From positions 1 through 64,000 of the forward strand of contig NZ_AJTS01000013.1 in the NCBI RefSeq assembly GCF_000275725.1: a DNA stretch of 64,000 nucleotides. The letters are read 5' to 3'. Positions 1 to 9,563 of this stretch are shown piece after piece; positions within the stretch are counted from its first letter, which is position 1, and each line of letters opens with the position of its first letter. The notes below the pieces were generated by a model that did not search any database, was not told the origin of the DNA, and was given only the letters and a program-made list of their open reading frames with translations. Origin of the DNA: Vreelandella stevensii S18214 (GTDB lineage: Bacteria > Pseudomonadota > Gammaproteobacteria > Pseudomonadales > Halomonadaceae). The position numbers were made by a program, and so were the translations under genes.

Positions 1-380
1 TGTACCGGATCGCCATCAATACGGCGAAGAACCACCTGGTATCCAGAGGGCGTCGTCCACCCGGCAGCGACCTGGATATCGTCGATGCCGAAATCGTCGA
101 TCAAAGCGGCCGCTTGGCCGACTCCGAGTCTCCCGAAGCTTCCATCGCGCGGGACCAGTTGGAAGCCGCTGTGTTTGAAGCCATCGAGCGCTTGCCGGAT
201 GACCTGCGCACGGCCATTACCCTGCGTGAGCTGGATGGGTTGGCCTACGAGGACATCGCGCAAATCATGCAGTGCCCGGTGGGTACGGTGCGTTCGCGTA
301 TTTTTCGTGCCAGGGAGGCGGTAGACGAGCATATCCGCCCGCTGGTCACCACGGCGCGCAACAGCCGTGAAGAGCCCTGA
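1..380 (+). CDS. rpoE: RNA polymerase sigma factor RpoE (AlgU), C-terminal part
   Basis: This is the 3' part of an ECF sigma factor gene; the 5' end lies outside the window and the frame runs from base 3. The visible 125 residues include the end of region 2 (YRIAINTAKNHLV), the linker, and a region 4 helix-turn-helix (LAYEDIAQIMQCPVGTVRSR) that contacts the -35 element. Family members direct transcription of envelope-stress genes. The next genes are its anti-sigma partner rseA, rseB, rseC and a DegP-type protease, which is the standard rpoE/algU-muc operon of Pseudomonas and Halomonas and fixes the identity. A 268-base gap separates it from rseA, longer than usual. Confidence 0.93.
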   Translation, partial: YRIAINTAKNHLVSRGRRPPGSDLDIVDAEIVDQSGRLADSESPEASIARDQLEAAVFEAIERLPDDLRTAITLRELDGLAYEDIAQIMQCPVGTVRSRIFRAREAVDEHIRPLVTTARNSREEP

Positions 381-436
381 GCGTTGGGCCGCTGCCTGCG
401 CATGGACACAAACATTTACGTTTTTACTTTTTTTGT

Positions 437-463
437 GAACTGTCTGGCGAGTCAGGCGTCATA
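437..463 (+). promoter_or_regulatory. possible sigma-E type promoter before rseA
   Basis: GAACT at 437-441 and TCATA at 459-463, with 16 bases between GAACTG and TCATA, resemble the GAACTT / TCTGA-type elements read by RpoE. It lies in the gap between rpoE and rseA, so it could give the anti-sigma genes extra transcription. The match is short and imperfect. Confidence 0.25.
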
Positions 464-648
464 AGGGCTGCCAGCGTTATTGAGTTGAGCCGCCGAGCAG
501 CCTAATCATGTTGCCTGCCAACTTGGCAATGGCGTTGTGCAGACGGTGATAGATAATCCAAGTCTTGGCCTGTGAGGTTTTGCGGCTAAAACACGCACTA
601 GCCGTGTTGTCGTGAAGCTTCTTCCAACACAGTGTGAGGGTGTGAAGT

Positions 649-1380
649 ATGAGTCAAAACACACGGGAGTCACTTTCCGCATTGATGGACGGTGAAAGTG
701 ATGAGCTGGAACTTCGCCGAGTGTTGAAATCACTACCTGACGACGCCGACGCGGCAGAGACTTGGCGCCGCTATCATCTGGCGCGCAGCATGATGCAGCG
801 TGAGCGCGAAGTAGATGTCAGCGTCGACCTTTCGGCGGGCATCATGGCTCGACTGCGTGACGAGCCGGTACCGATCACCGAGCCAGTCACGGCGGCGAAT
901 CATCGTACGGGCGGCATCTCGTTTGCCCGCGGTGCTGGCGTGGCAGCGGCCGTATCACTGATGGTGATCACGGGCGTACAGTTCTTCAATAGCGGTACAG
1001 GGTCGAGCGGCCAGCCTGATGGCAACATTGCCGTTCAGCCCGGCGCTGGAGTGGGTGCGCAGGTACAGCCGGTCAGTTTGTCTGGTGCCCAGACGGGAGC
1101 CCTGGCAGCCTCCGATATGCCGATGTTCGAGCCCACGCCGTTCCGGATCAATGGGCAGGCAGGCAATAGCGGCTTGATGAACGTCAGCGAAGCCGGTTTC
1201 GCGGCTCCGTCTGCGCCGCAAAGCGTCATGGCTCAGCAGCCAACGTCCATCGATATCGATCAACTGCGCCTGTTGCAGTCCTATCTGGAGCAGCACGCCC
1301 AAGGCGCCGCCAGTGGCGGTGGTGACAGCTGGATGCCGCTGATGCGCTCCTCGGTCACTGAGCCGTTGGGCCAGCGTTGA
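649..1380 (+). CDS. rseA: anti-sigma-E factor RseA (MucA)
   Basis: A 243-residue membrane-anchored anti-sigma factor that should hold RpoE inactive at the inner membrane until regulated proteolysis releases it. The N-terminal cytoplasmic part (RESLSALMDGESDELELRR, then a WRRYHLARSMM segment) is the typical sigma-binding domain. A single hydrophobic helix lies at about residues 95-113, followed by a Gly/Ser/Gln-rich periplasmic region. The start ATG is preceded by a purine-rich GTGAGGGTGTGAA stretch. It lies directly between rpoE and rseB, which is the family's normal position. Confidence 0.92.
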   Translation: MSQNTRESLSALMDGESDELELRRVLKSLPDDADAAETWRRYHLARSMMQREREVDVSVDLSAGIMARLRDEPVPITEPVTAANHRTGGISFARGAGVAAAVSLMVITGVQFFNSGTGSSGQPDGNIAVQPGAGVGAQVQPVSLSGAQTGALAASDMPMFEPTPFRINGQAGNSGLMNVSEAGFAAPSAPQSVMAQQPTSIDIDQLRLLQSYLEQHAQGAASGGGDSWMPLMRSSVTEPLGQR

Positions 1381-1405
1381 TGGCGGACAGGGTAGCCTGA
1401 GCATT

Positions 1406-2359
1406 ATGGCGATGGACAAGTGCCGACAGTGGGGAATTCAGGCCGTCGCGTCTGCTGGGCTGGTAAGCCTATTCTCCTTCTCCATGCCGGTCATCGCAGA
1501 GCAGTCCGCTTTCAGCTGCGATGACCTCACTTCATTGACCGAGCCTGCCAGTGCTCAAGAGTGGTTGGTGCTCAGCAAACAGGCCGGTCATTGCTACGAT
1601 TTCCAGGCCAGAGCCGTCTCCATCGATGCCTTGGGAGTGCGCACTCTGGCGCTTTCGCATCGTATCCGAGATGGCATTCGACAACAGGTCGTTCAGCATC
1701 TGGATGGACCCTCTGTCAGTGTCGAGCGTCAGTCGGCAGTGGGCTATCGCGCCCGCTTCATTCCTGAAGATCAAGAGACCGGCAGCGCAGCGGAAGCCTG
1801 GGCGGCTCACGTGGCCCATCATTACGAGATCGAGCTGCTCAACGATGATCGCGTGGCGGGCCGCGAAGCCGTGCAGCTCAAGTTCGTGCCTCAGGATGGT
1901 GAGCGCTATCAGCATGAGTGGTGGCTGGACAAAGAGACGGGGCTGCTGCTCAAGCATGTCATGCGCGATAGTCAATCGCGGGCGCTGGAAACGTTTCAGA
2001 TCACACAGCTACAGTCGCCGGTGCTTTATGAGGGCGTGATTGCAAATCCTGCTTCGCCTGAGGAGCCAGCAGTGAATTGGCAGGCGGAGTGGCTGCCGGA
2101 TGGTTTCGTTTCTCAGCCGGTCGAAACGAGTTCGTTATCGAGTCAGCGTGTCTACAGCGACGGCTTGGCTTCGGTCAGCTTGTTTGCAGCGCCCGTGGAG
2201 CAGCAGGCGCTCTCGGAAGGTAGCCATCAGTTAGGCGTTTCTACGGCCACGGTATCGGTCGTGGAGGTCGATGATCAGCGTTGGCAGCTGGTAGGCGTTG
2301 GTGAGCTGCCAGCTGCTGTCATGCGCCGTATCGTTCAGTCCATCGTGATTCAGCCCTGA
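1406..2359 (+). CDS. rseB: sigma-E regulatory protein RseB (MucB)
   Basis: A periplasmic protein of 317 residues that in the family binds the periplasmic part of RseA and protects it from cleavage, also sensing mislocalised lipoproteins or LPS. An N-terminal signal peptide (about residues 1-32, ending near PVIAEQ) precedes a MucB/RseB fold with the recognisable segments YDFQARAVSIDALGVRT and WWLDKETGLLLKH. Two ATGs at 1406 and 1412 are possible starts. Its stop overlaps the rseC start by one base (TGATG), indicating translational coupling. Confidence 0.9.
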   Translation: MAMDKCRQWGIQAVASAGLVSLFSFSMPVIAEQSAFSCDDLTSLTEPASAQEWLVLSKQAGHCYDFQARAVSIDALGVRTLALSHRIRDGIRQQVVQHLDGPSVSVERQSAVGYRARFIPEDQETGSAAEAWAAHVAHHYEIELLNDDRVAGREAVQLKFVPQDGERYQHEWWLDKETGLLLKHVMRDSQSRALETFQITQLQSPVLYEGVIANPASPEEPAVNWQAEWLPDGFVSQPVETSSLSSQRVYSDGLASVSLFAAPVEQQALSEGSHQLGVSTATVSVVEVDDQRWQLVGVGELPAAVMRRIVQSIVIQP

Positions 2360-2817
2360 TGTCATTGGCCGAGCCCGCACCCTGTTCTGCGCTCTATCGC
2401 ACTGGCCGAGTAACAGGGCATGTCGAAGGGCGATTAGTGGTGGATGTATCGGTGGCCAGTGAATGTGATGCCTGCGCCAAGGGGCGCGGTTGTGGCATGG
2501 GCCTGCTGGCACGCCGCCAGCACCAGCGTGTCGAGGTGCGGCCTGAGTGTCTGGAAAGCCAATTGGCAGAGCGTTACCCTTTGGGCAGTGCGGTGACGCT
2601 GACGGTGGAACGGCAAGCCGTTGGCTATCTGGCACTGCTCGTGTATGCCGCCCCCATGCTGCTGGCGCTGGTGATGTCCGGGGCGCTCGCCTTGTCCGTA
2701 GAGCGTCAATGGGTAAGCGTGGGTGCCTTTTTTGGCACCCTAATGTGCGCCCTGGTGGCGCTGAGATTTCTCATGCGCGGGGGGATGGAACGCTTCCGCC
2801 CGCGCTTGGTCAGTTAG
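2359..2817 (+). CDS. rseC: SoxR-reducing / sigma-E positive regulator RseC (MucC)
   Basis: A 152-residue inner-membrane protein of the RseC/MucC family. It has an N-terminal cytoplasmic Cys-rich segment (SECDACAKGRGCGMG) and two membrane helices at about residues 85-107 and 112-133. Family members are linked to reduction of the redox sensor SoxR and to modulation of the sigma-E pathway. It overlaps rseB by one base and precedes the DegP-like protease, as in Pseudomonas mucABCD. Confidence 0.87.
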   Translation: MSLAEPAPCSALYRTGRVTGHVEGRLVVDVSVASECDACAKGRGCGMGLLARRQHQRVEVRPECLESQLAERYPLGSAVTLTVERQAVGYLALLVYAAPMLLALVMSGALALSVERQWVSVGAFFGTLMCALVALRFLMRGGMERFRPRLVS

Positions 2818-2883
2818 TTGTCCTGTAGCTCGCTAAGAGTTGCACTTCCATGCTGTCGTCCCTGCTTGACTAGGAGCTGTTTC

Positions 2884-4296
2884 ATGAAGCGCTTGGTTCT
2901 CCCCTCAACGTTATGGTTATGCCTGGTTGCGCTGTTCATGGTGGGCCACAGTGCCCAGGCGCAAACCTTGCCCGATTTCACGGTGCTGGTAGAAGAAGCG
3001 GCGCCGGGCGTCGTCAACATTTCTACCACACGCACGGTGCAGCGCAGCAGCTCGCCGTCTGCGCAAGGGTTTGGTGGTCAGGAAATTCCCGAAATCTTTC
3101 GCCACTTTTTTGGTGACAGTTTTCCAGCGCCGCCCAGTGGTGGTCAGGGGCGTAGCCAGGAACGACAGTCATTAGGCTCTGGCTTCATCATCAGTGAAGA
3201 TGGCTACGTGATGACCAACGCCCACGTCGTGCAGGATGCCGATGAAATTCTGGTGCGCCTCAACGACCGTCGCGAACTGCCCGCCGAGCTGATTGGCAGC
3301 GACGTGCAAACCGACGTTGCCCTGCTCAAGATCGATGCCAGCGACCTGCCGGTGCTCACGTTGGGGGATTCCGACGAGCTCAAGGTCGGAGAGTGGGTAG
3401 CGGCCATTGGCTCGCCTTTCGGCTTCGACCATTCGGTCACTGCGGGCATCGTCAGTGCCATCAACCGCACGCTGCCACGGGACGCTTACGTCCCCTTCAT
3501 CCAGACCGACGTGGCCATCAACCCGGGTAACTCCGGTGGTCCACTGTTCAATCTGGAAGGTGAAGTCGTGGGTATCAATTCGCAGATCTTCACCCGTAGC
3601 GGTGGTTTCATGGGTCTGTCGTTCGCCATTCCGATCAACGTCGCCATGGACGTTGCCAGCCAGCTGCGTGAAGATGGCCAGGTGAACCGTGGTTGGCTGG
3701 GCGTGATGATCCAGCCGGTGTCTCGCGATCTGGCCGAGTCGTTTGGTATGAGCGAAGCCATCGGTGCGCTGATTGCCGATCTGGACCCTGAGGGGCCTGC
3801 CGCGCAGGGTGGCCTGCAGGCTGGGGATGTGATTCTGGAGGTCAATGGCGAAGAGGTCGATCGCTCCAGCACGTTGCCGCGCCTCATCGGGCGTGTTGCC
3901 CCTGGCAGCGATGTGGAGCTGACCCTGATGCGTGATGGTGAGCAGGTGACTGAAACCATCGAACTGGGTAGCTGGCCGGATGCTCAAGGCGTCGAGCAAG
4001 CTTCCAGCAGCAACAGTCAGATGCGACTAGGTGTCGCTGTGGTCGAAGTGGATGAAGCCACTCGCGAACGGCTCAATATCACAGGGGGTGTTGAAGTTCG
4101 TCAGGTAGAGCCAGACAGCGTTGCCGCTCAGGCCGGGCTTCGCCCGGGAGATATTCTGGTTAGCCTGGATCACCGCAGCGTTGCCTCTGCCGATGAGCTG
4201 GTGCGCATCGTCGAAAGCTTGCCCACCGACCGCGCTATTCCGCTGCGCCTGTATCGTGATGGGCGCTCGCTGTTCGTGGCGTTGCGTCTGGAATAA
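2884..4296 (+). CDS. mucD: periplasmic serine protease MucD (DegP/HtrA family)
   Basis: A 470-residue HtrA protease that degrades misfolded envelope proteins. The ATG at 2884 was chosen because it follows AGGAG at 2871 and starts a clean signal peptide cut after AQA (residue 26). The catalytic triad is visible as His114 (TNAHVV), Asp144 (TDVALLKID) and Ser217 (GNSGGPL). Two PDZ domains follow (roughly 260-350 and 370-465), for substrate recognition and cage assembly. The position after rseC makes it the mucD member of the sigma-E operon. Confidence 0.94.
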   Translation: MKRLVLPSTLWLCLVALFMVGHSAQAQTLPDFTVLVEEAAPGVVNISTTRTVQRSSSPSAQGFGGQEIPEIFRHFFGDSFPAPPSGGQGRSQERQSLGSGFIISEDGYVMTNAHVVQDADEILVRLNDRRELPAELIGSDVQTDVALLKIDASDLPVLTLGDSDELKVGEWVAAIGSPFGFDHSVTAGIVSAINRTLPRDAYVPFIQTDVAINPGNSGGPLFNLEGEVVGINSQIFTRSGGFMGLSFAIPINVAMDVASQLREDGQVNRGWLGVMIQPVSRDLAESFGMSEAIGALIADLDPEGPAAQGGLQAGDVILEVNGEEVDRSSTLPRLIGRVAPGSDVELTLMRDGEQVTETIELGSWPDAQGVEQASSSNSQMRLGVAVVEVDEATRERLNITGGVEVRQVEPDSVAAQAGLRPGDILVSLDHRSVASADELVRIVESLPTDRAIPLRLYRDGRSLFVALRLE

Positions 4297-4315
4297 CCAC
4301 ACCTTTCGTTCCTTC

Positions 4316-4340
4316 CAGTCCGGCGGTTCTCGCCGGACTG
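4316..4340 (+). terminator. hairpin after mucD
   Basis: A perfect 10-bp stem (CAGTCCGGCG / CGCCGGACTG) with a 5-base loop lies 20 bases after the mucD stop. The T tract after it is weak (CTGTTCCT), so it may be an attenuating or mRNA-stabilising hairpin rather than a full terminator. Confidence 0.55.
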
Positions 4341-4484
4341 CTGTTCCTATCCCCCGCATATCGCTACAATAGCGCTTATCTTTTGACGAACTTTGGCAAT
4401 GCAGTGGTGCGGTGTTCACGTTACGCCCTGTTGGCGCTGTCCCCAACACCATCGCTTGCGTACCAATAAGGCAGAACACACTCG

Positions 4485-6302
4485 ATGTCTCATGACGTTT
4501 CCGGCGGAAAGCTCAAGCATATTCGCAATTTCTCCATCATCGCCCACATTGACCACGGTAAATCGACACTTTCCGATCGTCTGATCCAGACCTGCGGTGG
4601 TCTGACCGAGCGTGAGCTGAAGGAGCAGGTGCTCGACTCCATGGATATCGAGCGCGAGCGTGGCATTACCATCAAGGCACAGTCGGTGACGCTGGACTAC
4701 ACCGCAGCCGATGGCCAGGTCTATCAGCTCAACTTCATCGATACGCCAGGCCATGTGGACTTCTCCTACGAAGTATCCCGCTCGCTATACGCCTGTGAAG
4801 GAGCGCTGTTGGTAGTGGACGCCGCTCAGGGTGTCGAAGCTCAGTCGGTGGCCAACTGCTACACCGCCATCGAGCAGGGCCTGGAAGTGCTGCCAGTGCT
4901 CAATAAGATCGATCTGCCCCAAGCCGACCCGGACCGCGTCTCTCAGGAAGTGGAAGAGATCATCGGGCTGGATGCCACCGATGCCTGCCAGGTGTCGGCC
5001 AAGAGCGGTATTGGTATCGACGCGTTGCTGGAGCGTCTGGTACGCGATATTCCGCCCCCCAAAGGGGACCCGGATGCCCCCTTGCAGGCGCTGATCATCG
5101 ACTCCTGGTTCGACAACTATCTCGGCGTCGTTTCGTTGGTGCGGCTGTTCGACGGTACGCTGCGCAAGGGCGACAAGCTGCGTATCAAATCGACCGGGCG
5201 GGATTGGAACGCCACCGAAGTGGGCATCTTCACGCCGCTGCGCAAAGAGACCAATATCCTGCGCGCGGGGGAGGTCGGGTTCGTAGTGGCGGGGATCAAG
5301 GAAATCCACGGCGCCCCGGTCGGTGATACCATCACCCATACCAAAACCCCGGATGTCGAGCGCCTGCCGGGTTTCCAGAAGGTCAAGCCGCAGGTGTACG
5401 CCGGTATGTTCCCGGTCAGCGCCGATGACTACGAAGACTTTCGCGATGCGCTGGAGAAGTTGGCGCTAAACGATGCGTCGCTGGAGTACGAGCCGGAAAA
5501 CTCGGATGCCCTGGGCTTCGGTTTCCGCGTGGGTTTCCTTGGTACCCTGCACATGGAAATCATCCAGGAGCGTCTGGAGCGCGAATACGACCTGGACCTG
5601 CTCACCACCGCACCCACGGTAGTGTATGAGCTGGCCATGAAAAATGGCGACATCAAGTATGTCTCCAACCCCTCCAAACTGCCGGACATGGCCGACGTCG
5701 ACGAGATGCGCGAGCCCATCGTTCGGGCCAGCATTCTGGTGCCCCAGGAGTACGTGGGCAACGTGATTGCGGAGTGTGAGCAGCGCCGTGGTACCCAGCT
5801 GGACATGCAGTTTCTGGGCAACCAGATTCAGCTCACCTACGAGCTGCCGATGTCGGAAGTGGTCATGGACTTCTTCGATCGCTTGAAGTCGATTTCTCGC
5901 GGTTACGCGTCGCTGGAGTATAACTTCGAGCGTTTTGAGGCCGCCAAACTGGTGCGCTTGGACGTGCTGATCAACGGCGACAAGGTCGACGCGCTGGCGG
6001 TCATCATCCACCGGGATCATGCGCACACTCGCGGCCGTCTGCTGGTCGAGAAGATGAAAGAGCTGATTCCGCGTCAGATGTTCGACGTGGCCATTCAGGC
6101 TGCCATTGGTGGGCAGGTGGTCGCGCGCTCGACAGTCAAGGCGCTACGCAAGAACGTGACCGCGAAGTGTTATGGCGGCGACGTCAGCCGTAAGAAGAAA
6201 CTGCTGGAAAAACAGAAAGCCGGTAAAAAACGGATGAAACAGGTGGGGCGTGTTGAAATTCCCCAGGATGCCTTCCTTGCTGTGCTCAAGGTTAACGACT
6301 AG
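4485..6302 (+). CDS. lepA: elongation factor 4 (LepA)
   Basis: A 605-residue translational GTPase of the EF4/LepA family, about the family's normal length. The G1 P-loop (AHIDHGKST, residues 20-28) is followed by DTPGHVDF (G3) and NKIDLPQAD (G4). EF-G-like domains and the LepA-specific C-terminal domain follow, ending [19 protein letters not shown]. The enzyme acts on stalled or mistranslocated ribosomes. It is followed 14 bases later by lepB, the classic lepA-lepB pair. Confidence 0.97.
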   Translation: MSHDVSGGKLKHIRNFSIIAHIDHGKSTLSDRLIQTCGGLTERELKEQVLDSMDIERERGITIKAQSVTLDYTAADGQVYQLNFIDTPGHVDFSYEVSRSLYACEGALLVVDAAQGVEAQSVANCYTAIEQGLEVLPVLNKIDLPQADPDRVSQEVEEIIGLDATDACQVSAKSGIGIDALLERLVRDIPPPKGDPDAPLQALIIDSWFDNYLGVVSLVRLFDGTLRKGDKLRIKSTGRDWNATEVGIFTPLRKETNILRAGEVGFVVAGIKEIHGAPVGDTITHTKTPDVERLPGFQKVKPQVYAGMFPVSADDYEDFRDALEKLALNDASLEYEPENSDALGFGFRVGFLGTLHMEIIQERLEREYDLDLLTTAPTVVYELAMKNGDIKYVSNPSKLPDMADVDEMREPIVRASILVPQEYVGNVIAECEQRRGTQLDMQFLGNQIQLTYELPMSEVVMDFFDRLKSISRGYASLEYNFERFEAAKLVRLDVLINGDKVDALAVIIHRDHAHTRGRLLVEKMKELIPRQMFDVAIQAAIGGQVVARSTVKALRKNVTAKCYGGDVSRKKKLLEKQKAGKKRMKQVGRVEIPQDAFLAVLKVND

Positions 6303-6316
6303 GGACTCGACCCCAC

Positions 6317-7120
6317 ATGGATTTTTCATTATTACTGGTACTTGCCGTCATACTCTCCGGGGCCATCTTCCTGCTGGATGTGCTGGTGCTGCGGCCCAAG
6401 CGCCGTGAGCGGGTGGCCACTGCCGAAGCGGCCACGGTAGACGGGCTGGACGATGCCACCCGGGAAAAGCTCCTCAAGGAGCCCTGGCCGGTTGACTACT
6501 CACGCTCTTTCTTCCCTGTACTGCTGGTAGTGCTGGTAGTGCGGAGCTTCATCGTCGAGCCGTTCCAGATCCCCTCTGGCTCCATGAAGCCGACGCTGGA
6601 AGTCGGGGACTTCATTTTGGTGAACAAGTTTGCCTACGGCCTGCGTTTGCCCGTGGTGCATCACCGCTTTTTGGAAGTGGACGACCCGGAGCGTGGCGAT
6701 GTCATGGTGTTTCGTTTCCCGGACGAGCCCTCGGTGAACTTCATCAAGCGTGTGGTGGGGCTGCCCGGAGATCGCATTCGTTACGAAGGCAAGCAGCTCT
6801 ACGTGAACGGCGAAGCAGTCAGCAAGGTGCTGGTCGAAGAGGGCCCGGCACTGTCACCCCAGCAGCTGTTGTTGGAAGAGCAGCTGGGCGAAGCGAGGCA
6901 TTTCATTTATAACAACCCGCGTGATCCGGGGCCGCAAATGCGTGAAGTGGTGGTGCCGGAAGGGCACTATTTCACCATGGGCGATAACCGTGATCACTCC
7001 AACGATAGCCGCTACTGGGGCTTTGTTCCGGAAGACAATATCGTCGGGCGCGCCTTTGCAGTCTGGATGCACTGGGATGGTGGTTTGCCCAGCTTCAGCA
7101 GTGTGCGGCGCATCGAATGA
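6317..7120 (+). CDS. lepB: signal peptidase I
   Basis: A 267-residue inner-membrane protease that removes signal peptides from exported proteins. An N-terminal membrane helix (residues 4-26) and a second hydrophobic segment (about 65-80) precede the catalytic domain. The nucleophile is Ser89 in PSGSMKPTL and the general base is Lys144 in KRVVGLPGDR. The later family box GDNRDHSNDSRYWG is present. It sits between lepA and rnc, as in most gammaproteobacteria. Confidence 0.96.
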   Translation: MDFSLLLVLAVILSGAIFLLDVLVLRPKRRERVATAEAATVDGLDDATREKLLKEPWPVDYSRSFFPVLLVVLVVRSFIVEPFQIPSGSMKPTLEVGDFILVNKFAYGLRLPVVHHRFLEVDDPERGDVMVFRFPDEPSVNFIKRVVGLPGDRIRYEGKQLYVNGEAVSKVLVEEGPALSPQQLLLEEQLGEARHFIYNNPRDPGPQMREVVVPEGHYFTMGDNRDHSNDSRYWGFVPEDNIVGRAFAVWMHWDGGLPSFSSVRRIE

Positions 7121-7184
7121 AGCACCTGCTAAGCAACAAGGTCAGCGTGGTTATTTTGTATAACGTCAATGACGTAGGAGCACC

Positions 7185-7877
7185 GTGAGCAATTCCTTAA
7201 CCGCTTTTTGCCGACGAATCGGCCACACCTTTGGCGACCCAACGCTACTGGAACTGGCCATGACCCATCGCAGCTATGGTGGTCGCAACAATGAGCGCCT
7301 GGAATTTCTGGGTGACTCTATCGTCAACTTTATCATTGCCGAAGCGCTGTTTCAGCGCTTCCCTCAGGCGCGTGAAGGCCAGCTTTCTCGCCTGCGCGCG
7401 CGCCTGGTCAAGGGCCAGACCCTGGCCGAGCTGGCTCGTGAAATGTCGTTTGGCGAGTGCCTGCGGCTTGGCTCGGGAGAGATGAAAAGCGGTGGTCATC
7501 GCCGTGAATCCATTCTAGCCGATGCCGTGGAGGCCGTGATCGGGGCCATCTACCTGGATGCAGGCATGGACGCCGTGCGTGACCGGGTACTGGCCTGGTA
7601 TGCTGACAGGCTGGACAATATCTCTCTCCAGGACACGCAAAAGGACCCCAAGACACGTTTGCAGGAGTTCCTGCAGTCACGCCAGGCAGCGTTGCCGCGC
7701 TACGAAGTGGTCTCGGTCAAGGGTGAGGCGCATGCCCAGACGTTTACCGTGGAGTGTTACATCGATCTATTGAACGAGCATACCACGGGCAAAGGCCCTA
7801 GCCGCCGGCATGCCGAGCAGCAGGCGGCGGAAGAAGCCCTGTCCTATCTTGAACAACCCTCCGGAGACAAATCATGA
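7185..7877 (+). CDS. rnc: ribonuclease III
   Basis: A 230-residue double-strand-specific endoribonuclease for rRNA processing and mRNA decay. The signature ERLEFLGDS is at residues 37-45 and the second acidic cluster [13 protein letters not shown] follows. A double-stranded RNA-binding domain occupies about residues 155-225. The start is a GTG, preceded by TAGGAG at 7175-7180. Its stop overlaps the era start by four bases (ATGA), so translation of the two is probably coupled. Confidence 0.96.
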   Translation: MSNSLTAFCRRIGHTFGDPTLLELAMTHRSYGGRNNERLEFLGDSIVNFIIAEALFQRFPQAREGQLSRLRARLVKGQTLAELAREMSFGECLRLGSGEMKSGGHRRESILADAVEAVIGAIYLDAGMDAVRDRVLAWYADRLDNISLQDTQKDPKTRLQEFLQSRQAALPRYEVVSVKGEAHAQTFTVECYIDLLNEHTTGKGPSRRHAEQQAAEEALSYLEQPSGDKS

Positions 7878-8773
7878 GCCAAACCTGCGGATTCGTGGCC
7901 ATCGTTGGCCGTCCCAACGTAGGCAAATCAACCCTCATGAACCGGATTCTGGGGCAAAAGATCTCGATTACCTCCCGGCGGCCGCAAACCACTCGCCATC
8001 AGGTGATGGGCATCAAGACCGTTGATGAGACACAGTTCATCTATGTAGACACCCCGGGCATGCACATCATGTCCAAGGACCGCAACAAGGCGATCAACCG
8101 GTTCATGAACCAGGCGGCCACGCAGGCGCTGCGCGACGTGGATTGTGTCGTCTTCATCATCGATCGCACACGCTGGACCGATGAAGACCAGGCGGTGCTC
8201 AAGCGCCTTGAGCATGTCACTGCGCCGGTGATTCTGGCAGTGAACAAGGTCGACCGCCTGCAGGACAAGGCCGACCTGCTGCCCTGGTTGGCCGAGGTGG
8301 GTGCACGGCGTGAGTTTGCTGCCGTCATCCCCATTTCAGCGAAGCACGGCACCCAGGTAGAAGCGCTGGAAGATGAGGTTGCCAAGCATCTGCCAGAGAG
8401 CATTCACTTCTTTCCGGAAGACCAGATCACCGACAAGAGTCTGCGCTTCATGGCCGCCGAGCTGGTGCGTGAAAAGGTCATGCGTCAGTTGGGCGATGAG
8501 CTGCCCTATCAGATGACCGTCGAAATCGAGGAGTTCCGCGAGACCGAGCGGGTGACCCATATCAGCGCGTTGATTTTGGTGGAGCGTCAGGGCCAGAAAG
8601 TGATTCTGATCGGTGAAAATGGCGATCGGATCAAGAGTATCGGCCGAGAGGCGCGGCTGGACATGGAGCGTGCCTTGGGCACCAAGGTCATGCTCAACCT
8701 GTGGGTCAAGGTCAAGCGGGGCTGGTCGGACGATGAGCGTGCCTTGAAGAGCCTGGGTTACGACCTGGATTGA
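7874..8773 (+). CDS. era: GTPase Era
   Basis: A 299-residue Ras-like GTPase with a C-terminal KH domain that binds 16S rRNA during 30S assembly. The P-loop GRPNVGKS is at residues 12-19, followed by DTPG and NKVDRL motifs. The KH region contains [19 protein letters not shown], typical of Era. It overlaps rnc by ATGA and is followed by recO, the usual rnc-era-recO unit. Confidence 0.97.
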   Translation: MSQTCGFVAIVGRPNVGKSTLMNRILGQKISITSRRPQTTRHQVMGIKTVDETQFIYVDTPGMHIMSKDRNKAINRFMNQAATQALRDVDCVVFIIDRTRWTDEDQAVLKRLEHVTAPVILAVNKVDRLQDKADLLPWLAEVGARREFAAVIPISAKHGTQVEALEDEVAKHLPESIHFFPEDQITDKSLRFMAAELVREKVMRQLGDELPYQMTVEIEEFRETERVTHISALILVERQGQKVILIGENGDRIKSIGREARLDMERALGTKVMLNLWVKVKRGWSDDERALKSLGYDLD

Positions 8774-8781
8774 GCGCGGCC

Positions 8782-9474
8782 ATGACCCCCGAGCCTGCCT
8801 TTCTGTTGCACCGCAAGGCGTATCGGGAAACCAGCGCGCTGGTCGACCTGCTGACGCTCAACCACGGACGCATCCGTGCGGTGGCTCAGGGCGGGCAGCG
8901 CCCCGGTTCGAAATCGCGCCAGCGTTTGCAACCCTTTACGCCGCTGTTCATCGCTTGGCGCGGAGAGCGTGAGCTGAAGCGGCTGACCTTGATGGAGTCC
9001 CGGGGGCAGACCGCGCTGCTGGCGGGTGAAGGGCTGTTGTGTGGCCTTTATGCCAATGAAATTGCCACCCGCTTGCTGCCGCTGGAACTGGCATCCGCGA
9101 ATGTGTTTGCCTTTTACAGTGCGCTGCTGGAGGCACTTCCGGTGCCCGCCGAGCGCGGGTTGGCGCTGAGACGCTATGAGTGGGCGTTACTGGAAGCCCT
9201 GGAAGCCACACCGCGCTTCTGCACGCCTCAAGGTGCCCCTCTGAACCCCCATGGCCGCTATCGGTTCGACGCTGTCAGCCGTGGCTTCCTGCCCGCCGAA
9301 CGAGGGATCGACGGTCGTACCTTACGCTATATCGAGCAGGGCGACTGGGAATCAGAGAGTCTGGCCAGTGCCTTGAAAGCGCTCATGCGAGCAGCGCTGG
9401 CGCCCCACCTGGGGGCGGTGGCGCTACGCTCGCGCGAGCTGATGATGGATTTGGCCCGCCGTCGTCAGCGCTAG
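8782..9474 (+). CDS. recO: DNA repair protein RecO
   Basis: A 230-residue recombination mediator that helps load RecA on SSB-coated DNA. The N-terminal OB-fold begins PAFLLHRKAYRETSALVDLL, the family's standard opening, followed by GRIRAVAQGGQRPGS. The ATG at 8782 is taken as the start; a TTG at 8770 overlapping the era stop is an alternative adding four residues. The common zinc-finger cysteines are not evident. The gene order after era supports the call. Confidence 0.92.
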   Translation: MTPEPAFLLHRKAYRETSALVDLLTLNHGRIRAVAQGGQRPGSKSRQRLQPFTPLFIAWRGERELKRLTLMESRGQTALLAGEGLLCGLYANEIATRLLPLELASANVFAFYSALLEALPVPAERGLALRRYEWALLEALEATPRFCTPQGAPLNPHGRYRFDAVSRGFLPAERGIDGRTLRYIEQGDWESESLASALKALMRAALAPHLGAVALRSRELMMDLARRRQR

Positions 9475-9483
9475 GCGGGCCTC

Positions 9484-9528
9484 TCTCATACAAGCAATTC
9501 TCAGACAAGCAGTTCTCAGACAAGCAAT
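9484..9528. repeat. three tandem 15-bp repeats upstream of pdxJ
   Basis: Three head-to-tail copies of TCTCAGACAAGCAAT occupy 9484-9498, 9499-9513 and 9514-9528; the first has T for G at its sixth base and the second G for A near its end. They fill half the gap between recO and pdxJ. Such a repeat could change copy number by slippage and alter spacing in front of pdxJ. Confidence 0.85.
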
Positions 9529-9563
9529 GATGGCCTCGGTGTGCCATCCAATGGAGAGTCACG

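Noticed and set aside
9484-9528. Possible CRISPR array
   Set aside because: The units are 15 bp, directly abutting, with no spacers and no cas genes nearby.
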